From JSC-12 sp033764965 (GTDB taxonomy: Bacteria; Cyanobacteriota; Cyanobacteriia; Leptolyngbyales; Leptolyngbyaceae): 64,000 nucleotides of DNA. A model generated the notes under the pieces. The model made no database searches. It was not told the DNA's origin and saw nothing but the letters and a program-made list of their open reading frames with translations. Each line of letters opens with the position of its first letter. Positions within the stretch are counted from its first letter, which is position 1. Where the stretch lies: the NCBI GenBank assembly GCA_033764965.1, contig JANRIN010000130.1, forward strand, positions 3,026-67,025, read 5' to 3'. The position numbers were made by a program, and so were the translations under genes. Shown in pieces: positions 16,545 through 25,492 of the stretch.

Positions 16545-17162
16545 TTAAAAACATTGCTCCAATAGGCGAAAATCCTTCTCCACCTCTGCCCAGAGGGAGC
16601 GATTATGCGGATCGGTTCGTAAAGCTTTTTGCAAGTAGAGTCTGGCTTTGTCTGGTTGGTGTTCACGAATTAAGTGCCGCCCCCACTGCTGATAGACGAT
16701 CGCCTGCCATTGTGTGACTTCCGAATCTTGAGGCAAGCGACGGGCTAATCCTTCAATCAAGGCGATCGCTCGGGGAAAACGCTGATGCTTTAATAACTGC
16801 TGGAGTTGTTGGTAGGAACTTACCTTAAGCTGCGCTTCGAGGGGAGATAGTTGGGGATCTAATTGCAGTTGTACGGCTTTACGGGGCTTTGTGGTTGGGG
16901 GTGGTTTGGTTGGAGCTTTGCGACGCTCTGCTGTTGATTTCCCTGCATACCCTGGATGCTGCCCTGTGGAGGCTTCTGCCAGGGTATTCAACAAGAACTT
17001 GTATGCCGCTGTGATTTCAATAAATTTGTCCTTGGCTCGCTGATCCCCGGAGCTAACGTCGGGATGATACCGCCGCGCTAATTGACGGTAAGAGGCTTTG
17101 ATGTCGTGGAAAGAAGCCCCAGAGGACAATTCCAACACGTGATAGCAATCAGCCAGGTTCAT
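16545..17162 (-). CDS. DnaJ-domain protein with TPR-like C-terminus
   Basis: Residues 4-58 are a J domain (DCYHVLELSSGASFHDIK, then RQLARRYHPDVSSGD) with the HPD motif that stimulates DnaK ATPase. No Gly/Phe region or zinc domain follows, so it is a type III J protein. A basic Lys/Pro linker (about 85-105) leads to a helical C-terminus with TPR-like character (VTQWQAIVYQQWGRHLIREH, then RLYLQKALRTDPHNRSLW). The frame is open to a TTG at 17210; the ATG at 17162 places the J domain at the very N-terminus, as in homologues. It is immediately downstream of the clp operon on the same strand (69 bp), so cotranscription with chaperone-protease genes is plausible. Confidence 0.85.
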   Translation of the reverse strand: MNLADCYHVLELSSGASFHDIKASYRQLARRYHPDVSSGDQRAKDKFIEITAAYKFLLNTLAEASTGQHPGYAGKSTAERRKAPTKPPPTTKPRKAVQLQLDPQLSPLEAQLKVSSYQQLQQLLKHQRFPRAIALIEGLARRLPQDSEVTQWQAIVYQQWGRHLIREHQPDKARLYLQKALRTDPHNRSLWAEVEKDFRLLEQCF

Positions 17163-17231
17163 GAAAAAGCGATGGACAGAGGTATAAGAATTCTGCCATC
17201 GCTCAGTCAATTTGGCGAATGATTCGCTGAA

Positions 17232-17831
17232 TTATTGCGGATTCAACGTCTCAATCACTTGATCGATTAATCCGTAGTCCTTTGCTTCTTGGGCAGACAT
17301 GAAATAGTCGCGATCGGTATCTCGCTCAATCTTCTCCAACGGATGCCCGGTGCGTTCTGCCATCAAGGCATTCAACTGTTGCCGAATTCGCAAAATTTCT
17401 TTCGCTTCAATTTCAATATCGGTTGCTTGTCCGCGACTGCCACCCAAGGGCTGGTGGATCATGATGCGGGCATGGGGTAGGGCTAACCGCTTACCTTTAC
17501 TGCCTGCTGTCAACAGAAAAGCACCCATTGATGCTGCCATCCCCACACAAATCGTAATCACTTCCGATTTGATGTGCTGCATGGTGTCGAAAATTGCCAT
17601 GCCTGCGGTGACCGAGCCACCGGGGGAGTTGATGTAAAGATAAATGGGTTTTGATTGGTCGTCTGAATCGAGATAAAGCAGATATGCAACGATCGCGTTG
17701 GCAATGCCATCATCCACTTCTTCAGACAAGAAAATAATTCGTTCCCGGAATAATCGCTCGTAAATATTGATCCATTGCTCATAACCGCCACCGGGAAGAC
17801 GGTAGGGAACGCTGGGAATACCAATAGGCAT
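17232..17831 (-). CDS. clpP: ATP-dependent Clp protease proteolytic subunit ClpP
   Basis: Serine peptidase forming the Clp core. The catalytic triad is present: Ser in GMAASMGAF, His in ARIMIHQPLGG and Asp in ERDTDRDYFM. The 199-residue length and the absence of a propeptide beyond the short N-terminus fit. It is the last gene of the three-gene operon clpR-clpR paralogue-clpP; the ATG is preceded by a strong AAGGAG (complement of 17838-17843). In Synechococcus and Synechocystis the ClpP encoded next to ClpR is called ClpP3, so this is probably the ClpP3 counterpart that forms a mixed ClpP3/R core with ClpC. Confidence 0.95.
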   Translation of the reverse strand: MPIGIPSVPYRLPGGGYEQWINIYERLFRERIIFLSEEVDDGIANAIVAYLLYLDSDDQSKPIYLYINSPGGSVTAGMAIFDTMQHIKSEVITICVGMAASMGAFLLTAGSKGKRLALPHARIMIHQPLGGSRGQATDIEIEAKEILRIRQQLNALMAERTGHPLEKIERDTDRDYFMSAQEAKDYGLIDQVIETLNPQ

Positions 17832-17868
17832 AGGAGGCTCCTTGTGGAATGAGGGGTTGGGGAAATGA

Positions 17869-18552
17869 TTACCGTAAAACCGTTGCCGCAGGTAGAGCGG
17901 TATTTTTCGGGCTTTCCAGGACGCGATCGATCAGTCCGTATTCCTGCGCTTGCTGAGGAGTCATGTAGAAAACACGATCCATGTCTTTAGCGATTCTTTC
18001 TACAGACTGCCCCGTATTTTGGGCAAGAATGTCCAGAATCAAGGCACGTTTGGCAATCACTTCCTCGGCATTGACCTGAATATCGCTTGCCTGTCCGCGA
18101 GTGCCAGAGAGGGTGTGGTTCAGAGCAATCATGGAGTGGGGCAGGCTGCCACGCTTACCTTTGGTGCCGGAGGAGAGGAGCAGTGCAGACATCCCGATCG
18201 CCTGACCCAAACAAATCGTGACGATCTCAGATCTGACGTGTTGCATGGTGTCGTAAATTGCCAACCCTGCGGCAACGGACATCAACCCAGAACTTTCATC
18301 GGTCATACCCGCCGCCACTGGATCGCCGTAGGAGTTGATGTAGATATAAATCGGCTTGCTTTGGTCTTCTGAATCTAAATAGAGCAGGGCAGAGACGAGG
18401 GAGTTGGCCAGTCCTGCCGTAATGGGTTGATTCAAAAAGATAATTCGTTCCTGACTCAGCCGCGTGTAAATGCTGACCCACTGCCAGTAGGGACTGCCAG
18501 GGACGTTGTATGGAACACGCATGATTTCATCCATCGATGCCAGCCTCGTCAT
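17869..18552 (-). CDS. Second ClpR-like, catalytically inactive Clp subunit
   Basis: A ClpP-fold protein of 227 residues in which the active-site Ser position reads GQAIGMSA (Gly in place of the nucleophile) and the His position reads ALNHTLSG (Asn at the aligned site). It also has a short insertion after YINSYGDPVAAG (TDESSGLMSV) not found in ClpP. It therefore cannot cleave peptides and should act as a structural or regulatory subunit. It overlaps the upstream clpR stop by one base (TAATG), so the two are translationally coupled, and is 37 bp upstream of active clpP. Many annotation pipelines would simply call it ClpP. Confidence 0.88.
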   Translation of the reverse strand: MTRLASMDEIMRVPYNVPGSPYWQWVSIYTRLSQERIIFLNQPITAGLANSLVSALLYLDSEDQSKPIYIYINSYGDPVAAGMTDESSGLMSVAAGLAIYDTMQHVRSEIVTICLGQAIGMSALLLSSGTKGKRGSLPHSMIALNHTLSGTRGQASDIQVNAEEVIAKRALILDILAQNTGQSVERIAKDMDRVFYMTPQQAQEYGLIDRVLESPKNTALPAATVLR

Positions 18553-19238
18553 TAGGTCAATGCAGGAATTTGTTTGGGCAGTTCTTTGGCGCTTTCCAGG
18601 ACGCGATCGATCAATCCATACTCCTTGGCCTGCTGAGGGTTCAGGTAATACATACGATCGGTATCTTTAGCAATCTTCTCAGGAGTCTGTCCCGTGTTTC
18701 TTGACAGAATATCCAGAGTTGCCTGCTTGTTTGCCAACACTTCCTTTGCCCGAATTTGAATATCGGTCGCCTGACTCCGCCCCATACCCATGCGAGGTTG
18801 GTTCAGGACGATCGTGGCGTGGGGCAAACTGGCTCGGTAGCCCTTAGTGCCAGCCGAGAGAATCATGGCAGCAGTGCCCATTGCCTGCCCAATACAAATT
18901 GTATGCACGGGAGGCTTGACGTAGTTAATCGTGTCGCAGATGGCAAAGGCTTCTGTTTCCTGACCGATCGCGTCACCGGTATACCAGGAAGTCCCAGTAG
19001 AGTTGATATAGAAGAAAATGGGCTTCTCTGGATCGTTGAATTGCAAGTAGAGGAGTTGGGCAATAATCAGTTTGGTTACATCCACCCCAAGTTGCCGCTT
19101 GAAGTCATCCGACGACACAAGGGGCAACCCCAAGTAAATGATCCGCTCCTTCAACAACAGGGATGGCAGGTCGGGGGGCGGAGTTCTGTAGTATGCGTCT
19201 CCATAGTAAGGAGATTGAGCAGCCTGGATCGGTGACAT
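18552..19238 (-). CDS. clpR: ATP-dependent Clp protease-like subunit ClpR
   Basis: Closely matches what I remember of cyanobacterial ClpR: opening with YYGDAYYRTPPPDLPSLLLK, the insertion INSTGTSWYTGDAIGQETEA, GQAMGTAAMIL (catalytic Ser replaced by Gly) and ATIVLNQPRMG (catalytic His replaced by Asn). In Synechococcus ClpR forms a heptameric ring with ClpP3 and binds ClpC. First gene of the clpR-clpR paralogue-clpP operon; its stop codon overlaps the next start by one base. Confidence 0.95.
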   Translation of the reverse strand: MSPIQAAQSPYYGDAYYRTPPPDLPSLLLKERIIYLGLPLVSSDDFKRQLGVDVTKLIIAQLLYLQFNDPEKPIFFYINSTGTSWYTGDAIGQETEAFAICDTINYVKPPVHTICIGQAMGTAAMILSAGTKGYRASLPHATIVLNQPRMGMGRSQATDIQIRAKEVLANKQATLDILSRNTGQTPEKIAKDTDRMYYLNPQQAKEYGLIDRVLESAKELPKQIPALT

Positions 19239-19534
19239 AGGTTATTCGTGTTGATTGGAACAAAAGCGCTGTCTATTCATACTAGCGTGAGGGAGGGAGT
19301 GGGGAGTAGCAAGGGGAAGTAGGGATGACCGCTATGGTGAACGCTATGATTGCGTCAGTGACCCAATGCTTCGCTTTAGGATCTTGAACGAAATAGTCTA
19401 TAAAAGTTAGATCTGCTGTAGGGAGCACACGGCTGTGCGCCCGTACCAAGAAATTTCAGGTTAATTAATCCTCGATCCTTAGGCATGAGGGTCGAAAGTG
19501 GTTTAGAGTCGTTTGAAGCCAGGATGGGCGTGTT

Positions 19535-20773
19535 ATGAGAGTTGGATTGCAGTTTGCGCTGAGTGATGCCAATGTGGACGCGACTCAGGCTCAGAGTCAG
19601 CGGCAGTTGTCTGTGTCGATCGCCGCGATCGCGGATGACACTCGGTCTGCCGCACCACTGAACCTGAGCTTGATCCTGGATCACAGTGGCTCCATGAGTG
19701 GAAGACCGATGGAAACGGTACGAGAAGCAGCTCAACGGTTGGTGGATCGGTTGGCGTTGGGCGATCGTATCTCCATCATTGGGTTTGACCACAAAGCGAA
19801 AGTCCTGCTACCGAATCAGGAACTCGACAATCCTGCCAGTGTAAAGCTGCAAATTAACCAGCTAAAAGCCAGCGGCGGGACGGCGATCGATGAAGGGATT
19901 CGGCTTGGGATTGAAGAACTGGCGAAAGCGAAGCAAGGCTCAGTTTCCCAGGCTTTCTTGCTAACAGATGGCGAGAATGAACACGGAGATAACGATCGCT
20001 GCCTGAAGCTGGCAAAACTGGCGGCGGATTACAATCTCACGATCAATACCCTGGGCTTTGGCGATTCCTGGAACCAGGATGTTTTGGAAAGCATTGCTGA
20101 TGCCGGGGGCGGCACTCTGTCCTACATCCAGCAACCAGAACAAGCAGTCGCCGAATTTGGACGATTATTCAGCCGGATTCAATCTGTGGGCTTAACCAAT
20201 GGCTATTTGTTGATTACCCTGCCAGCCGGGGTGCGTTTGGCTGAAATGAAGCCCATCGCTCAAGTGGCTCCAGACGCGATCGAACTGCCCGTAATGCAGG
20301 AAGGCAACCAGTTGATTGTCCGCCTGGGGGATTTGATGGTGGATTCGCCGCGCGTGGTGTTGCTCAACTTATATCTGAACCAGATGCAGATGGGACAACA
20401 CACGATCGCCCAACTGCAAGTCCGCTATGACGATCCCGCCACCGATTCTGAAGGCAAGTTATCCGAAACCGTCTCGGTTTACGCCGACTACATCAGCAAC
20501 TTTCAGCCCAATCCCGATCCCCAGGTGCAGCAACACGTTCTGGCATTAGCGAAATATCGTCAAACTCAGATTGCCGAAGCCAAGCTCAAACAAGGCGACA
20601 TGGGGGGAGCCGTCACCATGCTGCAAACGGCTGCTAAAACTGCGCTGCAAATGGGGGACCAGGAAGCCGCAACGGTTCTCCAAAACTCTGCCACTCGCCT
20701 GCAATCCGGCGAGGAGTTGACCGAACACGATCGCAAAAAGACCCGCATGGTCTCCAAAACAACCCTGCAATAG
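19535..20773 (+). CDS. VWA (von Willebrand factor type A) domain protein
   Basis: A 412-residue cytoplasmic-looking protein. After a beta-rich N-terminal segment it has a VWA domain with an intact MIDAS: DHSGSMSG (DxSxS), the Thr in GGTAIDEG and LLTDGEN. The C-terminal region (about 215-330) is beta-rich as in cyanobacterial VWA proteins, followed by an Ala/Gln-rich helical tail (about 340-400). MIDAS domains bind metal-dependent protein ligands; the partner here is unknown. Divergent from clpR with a 296-bp gap. Confidence 0.88.
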   Translation: MRVGLQFALSDANVDATQAQSQRQLSVSIAAIADDTRSAAPLNLSLILDHSGSMSGRPMETVREAAQRLVDRLALGDRISIIGFDHKAKVLLPNQELDNPASVKLQINQLKASGGTAIDEGIRLGIEELAKAKQGSVSQAFLLTDGENEHGDNDRCLKLAKLAADYNLTINTLGFGDSWNQDVLESIADAGGGTLSYIQQPEQAVAEFGRLFSRIQSVGLTNGYLLITLPAGVRLAEMKPIAQVAPDAIELPVMQEGNQLIVRLGDLMVDSPRVVLLNLYLNQMQMGQHTIAQLQVRYDDPATDSEGKLSETVSVYADYISNFQPNPDPQVQQHVLALAKYRQTQIAEAKLKQGDMGGAVTMLQTAAKTALQMGDQEAATVLQNSATRLQSGEELTEHDRKKTRMVSKTTLQ

Positions 20774-20787
20774 TGAACTATTTACCA

Positions 20788-21306
20788 ATGACTGAATCAT
20801 TAACATTGCGGGATGAAATTACATTGTCTTTACAGGAATTACACATTCCCGCAGAGAACTTTCATTTTGTAAGCTTGCACAGCTATCAGAGCATTTTGGA
20901 ACAAATTGTTGAATATTTTACTGTGTCTGGAAAGAAAACCTTGACCTACAACTGGTGGTGGGATAGCTTCAATTTCAAAGAACCGTGTATTACTTACAAC
21001 CCAGAATCTGGTTACCCAGAAGAGCTTTTGCCGCACTTGATCCCAGCAGAGGAGTTAGTTTGGTTTGTTGCAACAGATTCAGGACGACAAAGAAACAAGT
21101 TTTGGTTGTGTGAAGGCACAATTAAGGCAATTGCTCAAGTGATAGCTAATAGCTATAGCTTTGAATACTACCTCGCCTCAAAAAAATTTCGCTGGCTACT
21201 TTGCGTTAATCATCACGACATTCTAATTGCGGTTGGCGAGGAGATGGTTAACAAACTTCAGAAATTTCCCAATGTAAAGGGAGCCATTTTTACAGACGTA
21301 GAGTGA
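20788..21306 (+). CDS. Hypothetical protein, possibly DUF6756 family
   Basis: A soluble protein of about 172 residues, rich in aromatic residues, with NWWWDSFNFKEP in the middle and KFRWLLCVNHHDILIAVGE near the end. The pattern of a WWW block, a FWLCEG strand and a WLLC.NHH ending reminds me of DUF6756/SMI1-like proteins often associated with polymorphic toxins, but the recollection is weak. The frame opens with a GTG at 20773 that overlaps the VWA stop; ATG 20788 is the more natural start. The composition is AT-richer than neighbours, which would suit acquired DNA. Ends immediately before an in-frame Uma2-like tail (21310-21384). Confidence 0.65.
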   Translation: MTESLTLRDEITLSLQELHIPAENFHFVSLHSYQSILEQIVEYFTVSGKKTLTYNWWWDSFNFKEPCITYNPESGYPEELLPHLIPAEELVWFVATDSGRQRNKFWLCEGTIKAIAQVIANSYSFEYYLASKKFRWLLCVNHHDILIAVGEEMVNKLQKFPNVKGAIFTDVE

Positions 21307-21309
21307 GCA

Positions 21310-21384
21310 TTGACCACAGAAGCAAAAGCCCAGCGGCTAGCTGATCGTCTGCAAAAAACTGAAATTAGTCCTGATGATGTTTGA
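21310..21384 (+). pseudogene. Second orphan Uma2-like C-terminal tail
   Basis: Directly after the TGA of the preceding gene and in the same frame, 24 codons read TTEAKAQRLADRLQKTEISP followed by DDV and a stop at 21382-21384. The pattern QRLADRL..x.I.PDD is that of the terminal coiled coil of cyanobacterial Uma2 proteins. There is no nuclease domain upstream, so this looks like a leftover tail. Confidence 0.4.
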
Positions 21385-21398
21385 TCTGTTTTCACAAA

Positions 21399-21581
21399 CT
21401 ACTGTTTCTTTGCCTTCCAGGTGCCCCCATAGACGTAAAAGGGATTGTTTTGACTGACGATCGCCCAACAGTCTGAACACACAAAACTCCACGTTCCAGA
21501 TTCATCTTGCTGGATGCGGTACAAAACGGGTGCAAGTTGAGAGCAGCGATCGCAGCGTTTTTCCCGAACGCGCTTTCCCAT
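21399..21581 (-). CDS. Small zinc-ribbon protein (60 aa)
   Basis: A 60-residue protein with two CxxC pairs, CDRCSQLAPVLYR and FVCSDCW, spaced about 22 residues apart, which should bind one zinc ion. The start is overlapped by the PIN/TRAM gene stop by one base on the minus strand (TAATG), implying coupled translation. Proteins of this kind are common small cyanobacterial hypotheticals. Function unknown. Confidence 0.75.
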   Translation of the reverse strand: MGKRVREKRCDRCSQLAPVLYRIQQDESGTWSFVCSDCWAIVSQNNPFYVYGGTWKAKKQ

Positions 21582-22663
21582 TAAGAGGCAACCATTGAAG
21601 TTTTGGGACGAGCAAAGATCATGCGTCCGGCTGAGGTTTGTAGGGCACTGGTGACAATGACCTGAATTTCACCACCCATGTAACTCCGCCCTTCTTCCAC
21701 CACAACCATTGTGCCATCTTCCAAATAGCCAACCCCCTGGGTCGGTTCTTTCCCCTCTCGCAGAATTTTTAGGTCAATGCAATCCCCCGGCAGGTAGCTG
21801 GGGCGCACGGATTGTGCCAGATCGTTGATATTGAGGACGGGTACTTGCTGCACACTAGCAACTTTGCTGAGGTTGTAGTCAGTAGTGAGCAGTGTGCCGT
21901 TGATCTCCTGGGCGAGTCGAACGAGCTTCGCATCTACAGTCGGAATGTCTTCATAGTCGGCAGAGTTGATCACAATGCGATCGGGATAAGCTTCTCGAAT
22001 TCGATTCAAGATATCCAGTCCTCGCCGTCCCCGAATCCGTTTTTGGTCATTGGCGGCATCGGCAACGGTTTGCAATTCTTGCAGCACAAATTGGGGGACT
22101 AAAATCTGTCCTTCCAGGAAGCCCGTCATCAGCAAATCTTCCAAGCGCCCATCAATAATGCAACTGGTGTCTAGAAGCTTGGTGGCGGCTGGCTTCAAGG
22201 TTCCTTCCGAAACAAGCAGCGTGTCAAACGAATTGGGATTGATTAACCGCAACAGTGCCCGACCGTGGGTATCTGCCAGGGAAACGCCGGAAAACGCAAA
22301 TAAAACGCTACCCACGATCGCAATGAGTGGCTTAATAAAGGAAAACTCGGTTGGGATGGGCAGCAGAAAGGTGGGAGCCAGGAGCAGGTTAGCAACCAGT
22401 AAGCCAATCACCAGCCCGATCGCCCGACTCAGCAAAATGTCCGCAGGCATGGTACGAATTCGCTTTTCTAAGCGGCGATACGCTTGCTGCACAGATAGCC
22501 CCATTGCCAGCCCAATCAGGGCGCCAAACCCAGCCGTCACGAAACTGAGAGCCGTTTCATTCGTGACTTGTGACAAGACGCTGGTTGGCAAATCCTCAAT
22601 GCTGTTAAAGCCGATCCCCGCGCCTGCCAGGATGAAAGAAATGATAATGATGGCATCAAGCAT
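21581..22663 (-). CDS. PIN/TRAM domain membrane protein (YacL family)
   Basis: N-terminal membrane region with four helices (about 2-20, 38-58, 80-100 and 105-130), then a PIN domain with the conserved acidic start KLLDTSCIIDGRLEDL and the LLTTDYNLSKVA block, and a C-terminal TRAM-like domain (RPSYLPGDCIDLKILREGKE). This three-part architecture is the YacL family, found in Gram-positives and cyanobacteria and presumed to be a membrane-tethered RNase. Upstream partner of the zinc-ribbon gene in a two-gene operon. Confidence 0.92.
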   Translation of the reverse strand: MLDAIIIISFILAGAGIGFNSIEDLPTSVLSQVTNETALSFVTAGFGALIGLAMGLSVQQAYRRLEKRIRTMPADILLSRAIGLVIGLLVANLLLAPTFLLPIPTEFSFIKPLIAIVGSVLFAFSGVSLADTHGRALLRLINPNSFDTLLVSEGTLKPAATKLLDTSCIIDGRLEDLLMTGFLEGQILVPQFVLQELQTVADAANDQKRIRGRRGLDILNRIREAYPDRIVINSADYEDIPTVDAKLVRLAQEINGTLLTTDYNLSKVASVQQVPVLNINDLAQSVRPSYLPGDCIDLKILREGKEPTQGVGYLEDGTMVVVEEGRSYMGGEIQVIVTSALQTSAGRMIFARPKTSMVAS

Positions 22664-22871
22664 AATGAAATGATAGGGGGGAATGAATACCTAAAATCTT
22701 GCGAAATTAAGGTTCTGTCAATCTGCTAGAGTTGCCAGTCGAAAGATCAAGATGTATTCGAAGTTACAGAAATCGGCACTGAGACTGGCTTGGGTCAGGC
22801 TGACATGGATTCATTATACTCTTCGCGCTCTTTAGGAAAGGCACAAGGTGAATGAGTGGGTAAGTGAGTGA

Positions 22872-24161
22872 ATGAGAAAAATGATTGCACCCCAATCGGC
22901 TTACATCCATATTCCGTTTTGTCGGCGGCGTTGTTTTTATTGTGATTTCCCGATCGCTGTGGTCGGAGATAAGCCACCAGCCGGAAACGCCGATCGCATC
23001 AATGGCAGCAATTCAAAGACGATCGCTCATTACGTTGATGTATTAATTCAGGAAATTCGCCTATCTCTTCAATGGGATGAGCCGCTGGAAACGATCTTTC
23101 TGGGAGGGGGAACGCCTTCCCTGTTATCGGTGGAGCAGCTAACTTGGATTCTGGACACTCTGGAGCAACAGTTTGGGATCACGACTCATGCCGAAATTTC
23201 GATGGAGATCGATCCCGCTACGTTTGATTTAGCTCAGGTAAAGGGATACCGACTCGCCGGAGTGAACCGAGTCAGTTTGGGGGTGCAAGCGTTTCAGCCG
23301 GAGTTGCTGCAACTGGCAGGACGATCGCACACCGTGGAAGATGTTCTCGTAGCAGTTGATCTAGTACATGAAGCTGGATTTACCAATATCAGTCTGGACT
23401 TAATTTCGGGGCTACCGCATCAAACCTTGGACCAATGGGAGGAGTCGCTAGAAAAGGCGATCGCCCTCTCGCCCAGCCATATCTCCTGCTATGACTTGAT
23501 TGTGGAAGCGGGCACCCCTTTTAGCCGCCAATACAAGCCAGGAATATCCCCCCTCCCTTCCGATGAATTAGCTGCCGAAATGTACCGCACTGCCCAACGG
23601 CTTTTGACGGCAAACGGCTTTGAGCATTACGAAATCTCCAACTACGCTAAACCGGGCTATCAGTGTCGCCACAATCGCGTTTATTGGGAAAATCGCCCCT
23701 TCTATGGTTTTGGCATGGGAGCGACGAGCTATCTAAACAATGAACGCTTTGCCCGTCCCCGCAAAACCTGGGAGTACTACGAATGGGTGGAGGTGCAAGG
23801 AAAAGGACGAGAAACGGCAACAGACGTAGGGGCGGGTTTATCCAGAGAATTAGGGAACCAGCAAATCCCACCACCAAACCCGCCCCTACAGGAAACCGGG
23901 GATTTACTAGATACGGTCATGCTGGGGTTGCGGTTGGCGGAAGGATTGAGTTTGGCAGAATTGGTTGCAATTTTTGGGGAAGCCGCGATCGATCGTCTCC
24001 TGAAACGCCTGCAACCTTACACAGAAGCGGGATGGATTGAGGTTGTCCCGGCTTCTCAAGTGGAGCCAGTACCAAGCTCAGGCAGATTGAAACTAACCGA
24101 CCCTGAAGGTTTTTTATTCTCGAATGTGGTACTGACTACGATTTTTGAGGAATTTGAGTAG
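22872..24161 (+). CDS. hemW: Radical SAM HemW-like protein
   Basis: The sequence IHIPFCRRRCFYCDFPI near residue 12 carries the radical-SAM CxxxCxxC cluster motif in the HemW form, followed by ETIFLGGGTPSLLSVEQL and the HemN/HemW block SLGVQAF. HemW binds heme and one 4Fe-4S cluster and is thought to be a heme chaperone; it lacks coproporphyrinogen dehydrogenase activity in organisms studied. A Ser/Pro/Gln-poor insertion near residue 310-335 (RETATDVGAGLS ... NPPLQ) looks like low-complexity sequence. The start codon lies in a GAGTGGGTAAGTGAGTG-type simple sequence. The 429-residue length is a little above average. Confidence 0.93.
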   Translation: MRKMIAPQSAYIHIPFCRRRCFYCDFPIAVVGDKPPAGNADRINGSNSKTIAHYVDVLIQEIRLSLQWDEPLETIFLGGGTPSLLSVEQLTWILDTLEQQFGITTHAEISMEIDPATFDLAQVKGYRLAGVNRVSLGVQAFQPELLQLAGRSHTVEDVLVAVDLVHEAGFTNISLDLISGLPHQTLDQWEESLEKAIALSPSHISCYDLIVEAGTPFSRQYKPGISPLPSDELAAEMYRTAQRLLTANGFEHYEISNYAKPGYQCRHNRVYWENRPFYGFGMGATSYLNNERFARPRKTWEYYEWVEVQGKGRETATDVGAGLSRELGNQQIPPPNPPLQETGDLLDTVMLGLRLAEGLSLAELVAIFGEAAIDRLLKRLQPYTEAGWIEVVPASQVEPVPSSGRLKLTDPEGFLFSNVVLTTIFEEFE

Positions 24162-24205
24162 GAAGAAAGACTGGCGATTCAGGGATTAGGGTTACCGTCC
24201 TGCGC

Positions 24206-25273
24206 TTACAGTAAGTGCTTTAGATTAGGGTCTGCCTGAATTTCCTTCAAGACGTTTTTAATTTCCTGAGTGCGGTCCTTCTTCACAATCAGGGTTACTT
24301 TCCCATCTCGGACGATGACGGTATCTTCTAATCCAATAGTGACGATTAAATCATCCTGGTCTGTGGCGTAGAACAATGCGCCCTGGGTATCTAAACCAAC
24401 ATGACGTGCCAGTTCGACATTGGGATCCTCCCCTTTGAGCAACCGTTCGATCGCGTTCCAGTCTCCCAGGTCGTCCCAACCGAAGGCAACCGGGAGCACA
24501 TAAGCCTGTTGAGTTTTTTCCATCAAGGCATAATCGATGCTCTTTTTGGGCAGATCAGGATAGGCATCAATGCCGCGTTCTTCCAGCAGTCCCAAAATTT
24601 CGGGCGCGTAAATCAACAACTCATCCAGTGCTACGCCAGCCCGGAAGACAAACATCCCGCTGTTCCAGCTAAATTTTCCAGTTGCCAGAAACTCTTCAGC
24701 CGTGGGATGATCGGGTTTTTCCGTAAAGCGATCGACGCGGTAAGCCGCCAACCCTTCGCCGCAGTCGCCCACTTTTTCGCCCTGCTGAATGTAACCGTAG
24801 CCAATCGATGGATAGGTGGGAGCAATGCCGAGGGTGACGATCGCGGTTTCTCGACTAGCCAAGTCCGCCGCTGCAACCAGGGTGGAGCGAAACTTTTCCT
24901 CATCAGCAATCCAGTGATCAGCCGGGAAAAAGCCTACTACTGCATCTCTGCTGTAACGACTGGCAATTTCCAGCGTGCTCCAGGCAACGGCAGGCGCAGT
25001 ATCTCGACCCTCTGGTTCCACAAGCAAGTTGGCTTCTGGTAGGTTGGGCAACTGTTCCCGTACCCCTTCTGCTAAATGAGAGGCAGTAACAACAAAAATG
25101 TCCTGCCAATCTCCCGCGATCGCCAGTAATCGTTCTGCCGTGGCTTGGAGCAAACTCCGTCCGCTGCCGTCTAAACTCAAAAATTGCTTGGGGCGATTAC
25201 GCCGACTCAGGGGCCAGAATCGTTCGCCTTTACCACCAGCCAAAATTACAGGGATCAGGGAAGGGTTGGTCAT
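24206..25273 (-). CDS. manC: Mannose-1-phosphate guanylyltransferase
   Basis: Makes GDP-mannose from mannose-1-phosphate and GTP for polysaccharide and glycan synthesis. The nucleotidyl-transferase signature ILAGGKGERFWPLSRRNRPK lies near residue 11, with FFPADHWI and FVWNSG-like SWNSGMFVF blocks further on, as in ManC. The 355-residue length shows it is the pyrophosphorylase alone, without the phosphomannose isomerase domain. It is on the opposite strand to hemW (convergent). Confidence 0.93.
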   Translation of the reverse strand: MTNPSLIPVILAGGKGERFWPLSRRNRPKQFLSLDGSGRSLLQATAERLLAIAGDWQDIFVVTASHLAEGVREQLPNLPEANLLVEPEGRDTAPAVAWSTLEIASRYSRDAVVGFFPADHWIADEEKFRSTLVAAADLASRETAIVTLGIAPTYPSIGYGYIQQGEKVGDCGEGLAAYRVDRFTEKPDHPTAEEFLATGKFSWNSGMFVFRAGVALDELLIYAPEILGLLEERGIDAYPDLPKKSIDYALMEKTQQAYVLPVAFGWDDLGDWNAIERLLKGEDPNVELARHVGLDTQGALFYATDQDDLIVTIGLEDTVIVRDGKVTLIVKKDRTQEIKNVLKEIQADPNLKHLL

Positions 25274-25492
25274 GGTTGCACGTACTCCAGGGGTTTTGGT
25301 AACGGACAGTTGCGGTATGACAGTTGTGGCGCGATCGTTGCAGAGCGATCGGGGTAGAAACCCTTATTAGTGTTGACCAGTCACTCCTGGTTTGAACAAG
25401 ATATTGCGAAACATCTTCATCGAAACTTTGAATTTGAAGCACGATCAACCGTTGGGGTTTATCACAGCAACGTCTGCTTGCTATGTCCATTG

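Noticed and set aside
23790..23900. Insertion in HemW as a mobile element or intein
   Set aside because: The extra residues are short, low-complexity and in frame, without splicing motifs; more likely a variable loop.
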